From Opisthocomus hoazin (lineage: Eukaryota > Chordata > Aves > Opisthocomiformes > Opisthocomidae), in the NCBI RefSeq assembly GCF_030867145.1, contig NC_134433.1, positions 12,785,216 to 12,849,215 on the forward strand: DNA of 64,000 nucleotides. The letters are read 5' to 3'. Made by a program: the position numbers and the translations under genes. Position 1 is the stretch's first letter. Each line of letters begins with the position of its first letter. The notes beneath the pieces were generated by a model, which saw only the letters and a list, made by a program, of their open reading frames with translations, had not been told where the DNA came from and made no database searches. Of the stretch, positions 61,791-64,000 are shown piece after piece.

Positions 61791-64000
61791 CCTTGCACAT
61801 CCTGCTCCCAGGGTCTTGCGGTCCCTGACACTACCCTTCCCCGTGCCTCCGTGAACAGTTGCAGCTAACTCCTAGAGGAGTGCTCCGAGATGACCACTAT
61901 GCAGTTATGCAGCTGTATTTGTTTTATTTTTGTAATTAACATCGTGCCCCCCAGACGAATGACCTGACCGGGGAGACTGAGTGCAGCTCACCCTCGACTG
62001 TAAACCCAGGTTGCATTGTGCTGGTGATCGTATTGTATTTCCTTTCCAGGTCTGACATTGACTGTGGAAGACCCACCTGCTGGGGGTGTTTCCCCAATTG
62101 TGCTGCTCATGTCAAGTCCTAGGATCTTTATTTTAATTATTATTATATTTTTTAAATCTTGTGATTCATTTAGGAGTAATAATTTTGTTGTTTGGTTTTG
62201 GGTTGTTCTTTAAGTCCATACTTGACAGCACTTTGGTAATACCCTAATTATTCCATCAATTGTTTGATGCAGCTAGTATTCTCCGATGGGAAAAGGTCTT
62301 ACTTAGCCCAGTTGCTGGTGTGAAACTGAATCTGCGTTCCAGGCTCTGAGGGATGTAACCGTGTTCATGGGAAAACAAGATCAGAACTGGCCAACTATTT
62401 TTGGCCCCAGTATGGAAGCTCTACTTACTGAAAGAGGAAAAAAAAAATGCAGAAAAGAGTTGACTGAAGTTTTGGAACAGCAGTCTCATTACCTTTGAAT
62501 CACTTTGGTCTACAGGATTGTGTAGACCAATGCTTCAGGTTTGATTTCAAATCTGCTTCCAGCTATCAAACGGCGAAAGGCAGAAGTGCCCTAGTAGCCC
62601 GAGTCAGTGTCACCAAGGTAGTGCAGACGCTCCCTCGCTGACGTGATCTCCACAGTCAGGGTTTTGCTACCAAGTCAAGACTTGACAGCTTTGCAGTGCT
62701 TCCAGAAGTGCAGCTTTTAGCTGTGGCAGCTGGATGCTGCAGGTCTCCTGATTCCTAAAACTCGGTCTTGCTGGGCTTCCTCTGTAGCCCAGTAACCCCC
62801 AGAAGCTGTGAGTGCTTTTTTTCCTAATGGTGATTTTTTTTAAATTATTTTTTAATCCTGACCTGCATCAGTAGCAAAAGAGACTGGGAGGGAGCTAATT
62901 TGCTTGGGGCACCAGAATGCCTTGACTTGCGACCTGATTTTGGCCAAGCTCTTTGGGGTGAGGCTCGCGCTGCAGACTGGCTGGCCTGGCCTCTGCAGGT
63001 AGCCTCGGCGTCCTGGCCCTTCGTAAGGACAAAGCCCTCGCAGCAGCGGAGCAGTCTTAATTTGCACTGCAAGTCAATACCTCTCAGCAACCACAGCTTG
63101 GTAATTACTGTGCCTCATTTCATACTAAGTGTGACATGCAAAACTAGACAAAAGTAGGAAGAACGGTGCATTAATTTCTGAAGTGCGAGCTCCACTACTC
63201 CAGACTGCGTGCCAGCACGTGCACTGCTGTGAAGGACCTAGTGTTTCTAGCATGGCTTTTGTCTTGCAGGGCAGTTTCATTCCACAATGGAGAGGAACAG
63301 GGAGGGGAGGCAGAAAAACACCAAACAGCCTCCCTCCTCCATGCCCAAAAGGCGATTGAGGTGCAGAGACAGCTGTTCTTGGCTAGTTCAGACCTGCCAT
63401 CACGTTGTGGCCCTTTTACAAACAGGACTCTTGCCTGAAGGTCCCTGCGAGGTGGAGTGGTACCAGCTCTCTGCAAAGCACTCCATGCCAGCAGCATCAC
63501 CATGCAACCCGTGAGGAGCTGGAGTGCAAGGAGGTGCATTAAACGTGGCTCTCGGCTCTCAGTGGTAACTCCTGCGGGGAGGCAGAGACGGGGAGCAGGC
63601 CTTTCAGAGCCCCATGGCAGGGAAGGAAGTTTAAACAGCCATCGCCTGAGGAACAGGTCCAGTGGGCAGACTGTGACGCCTGGAGCAGTTTGTCCCTGAT
63701 AAATTGTACTTGAATCATACAGAAATCAGCCTTCTATTTTTCTTAACTGCGTTGCACTAAAAGGGAGGTAATAGAAGACCCCCCCAAGAGTTTCATTTCT
63801 GTGGTGTCTATAGTGATAAATACGGTGTAAAACCAGCTGAAAAACTGATCTGAAGCAATCCTGTTCCTGCAGCATCTGCTGTGCCAGCTGGCGTGACCTG
63901 CAGGCAGCAGCTGCGGGTACCATGCAGCCAGAGGACGGTTCCTGAGGCGAGATGGATTTCGCTGCCCTGTGTGCAGCAGCTCAGCCATAAGAGCCGGCCC
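61791..64000 (+). other. ADORA2B: ADORA2B 3' UTR and downstream sequence
   Basis: AU-rich stretches (61920-61940 and 62128-62158, TTTATTTTAATTATTATTAT) follow the stop and could affect mRNA stability. I find no canonical AATAAA on the + strand to the window end. The nearest common variant is ATTAAA at 63538-63543. The short ORFs after 62.8 kb look like chance, and no further gene is recognised. Confidence 0.6.

Overview
This window is vertebrate nuclear DNA, most likely from a bird. It has intron-split genes with GT-AG junctions and two CR1 LINE copies. The complete one ends in the octamer-type 3' terminus (ATTCTGTGATTCTGTGA) typical of avian CR1. It also carries a 340-residue adenosine receptor that closely resembles the chicken A2B receptor as I remember it. 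Apparent differences from chicken suggest another species, but I cannot name it.

Layout. Positions 1-28795 hold the 3' half of SPECC1 (cytospin-B) on the + strand. Eight coding exons (2638-2783, 3003-3103, 4412-4493, 8217-8367, 9301-9403, 26933-27049, 27905-27964, 28706-28795) encode the C-terminal 282 residues: the end of the coiled-coil region, a Ser/Pro-rich linker and the terminal calponin-homology domain. Their reading frames join perfectly. A long AT-rich 3' UTR probably follows, with poly(A) signals at 28960, 30500 and 33772. From about 33.8 to 44.4 kb I find no supported gene. A CpG island at about 44.46-45.47 kb carries a CCAAT box, GC boxes, a G-rich tract and upstream ORFs. ADORA2B begins there: coding exon 1 is 45102-45430, a single 15.7-kb intron follows, and exon 2 is 61097-61790. 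Together they give exactly 340 codons plus stop.

The repeats are a 5'-truncated CR1 with an intact reading frame at about 19698-20611 (+), a second CR1 at about 50714-51210 (-), and a decayed CR1 tail near 28130-28200 (-). There is also an AT-rich simple repeat at 7604-7705 and an 8-bp-period polypyrimidine tract at 55275-55419. Base composition shifts from AT-rich (1 to about 41 kb) to GC-rich (about 41-61 kb).

I found no novel multi-gene system, CRISPR array, operon or RNA gene. The more interesting points are the SPECC1-ADORA2B pair, which parallels human SPECC1L-ADORA2A; a tandemly duplicated 3' splice acceptor in SPECC1; and overlapping upstream ORFs before the ADORA2B start. The two genes have unrelated jobs (cytoskeletal cross-linking and purinergic signalling), so their adjacency looks like inherited synteny.
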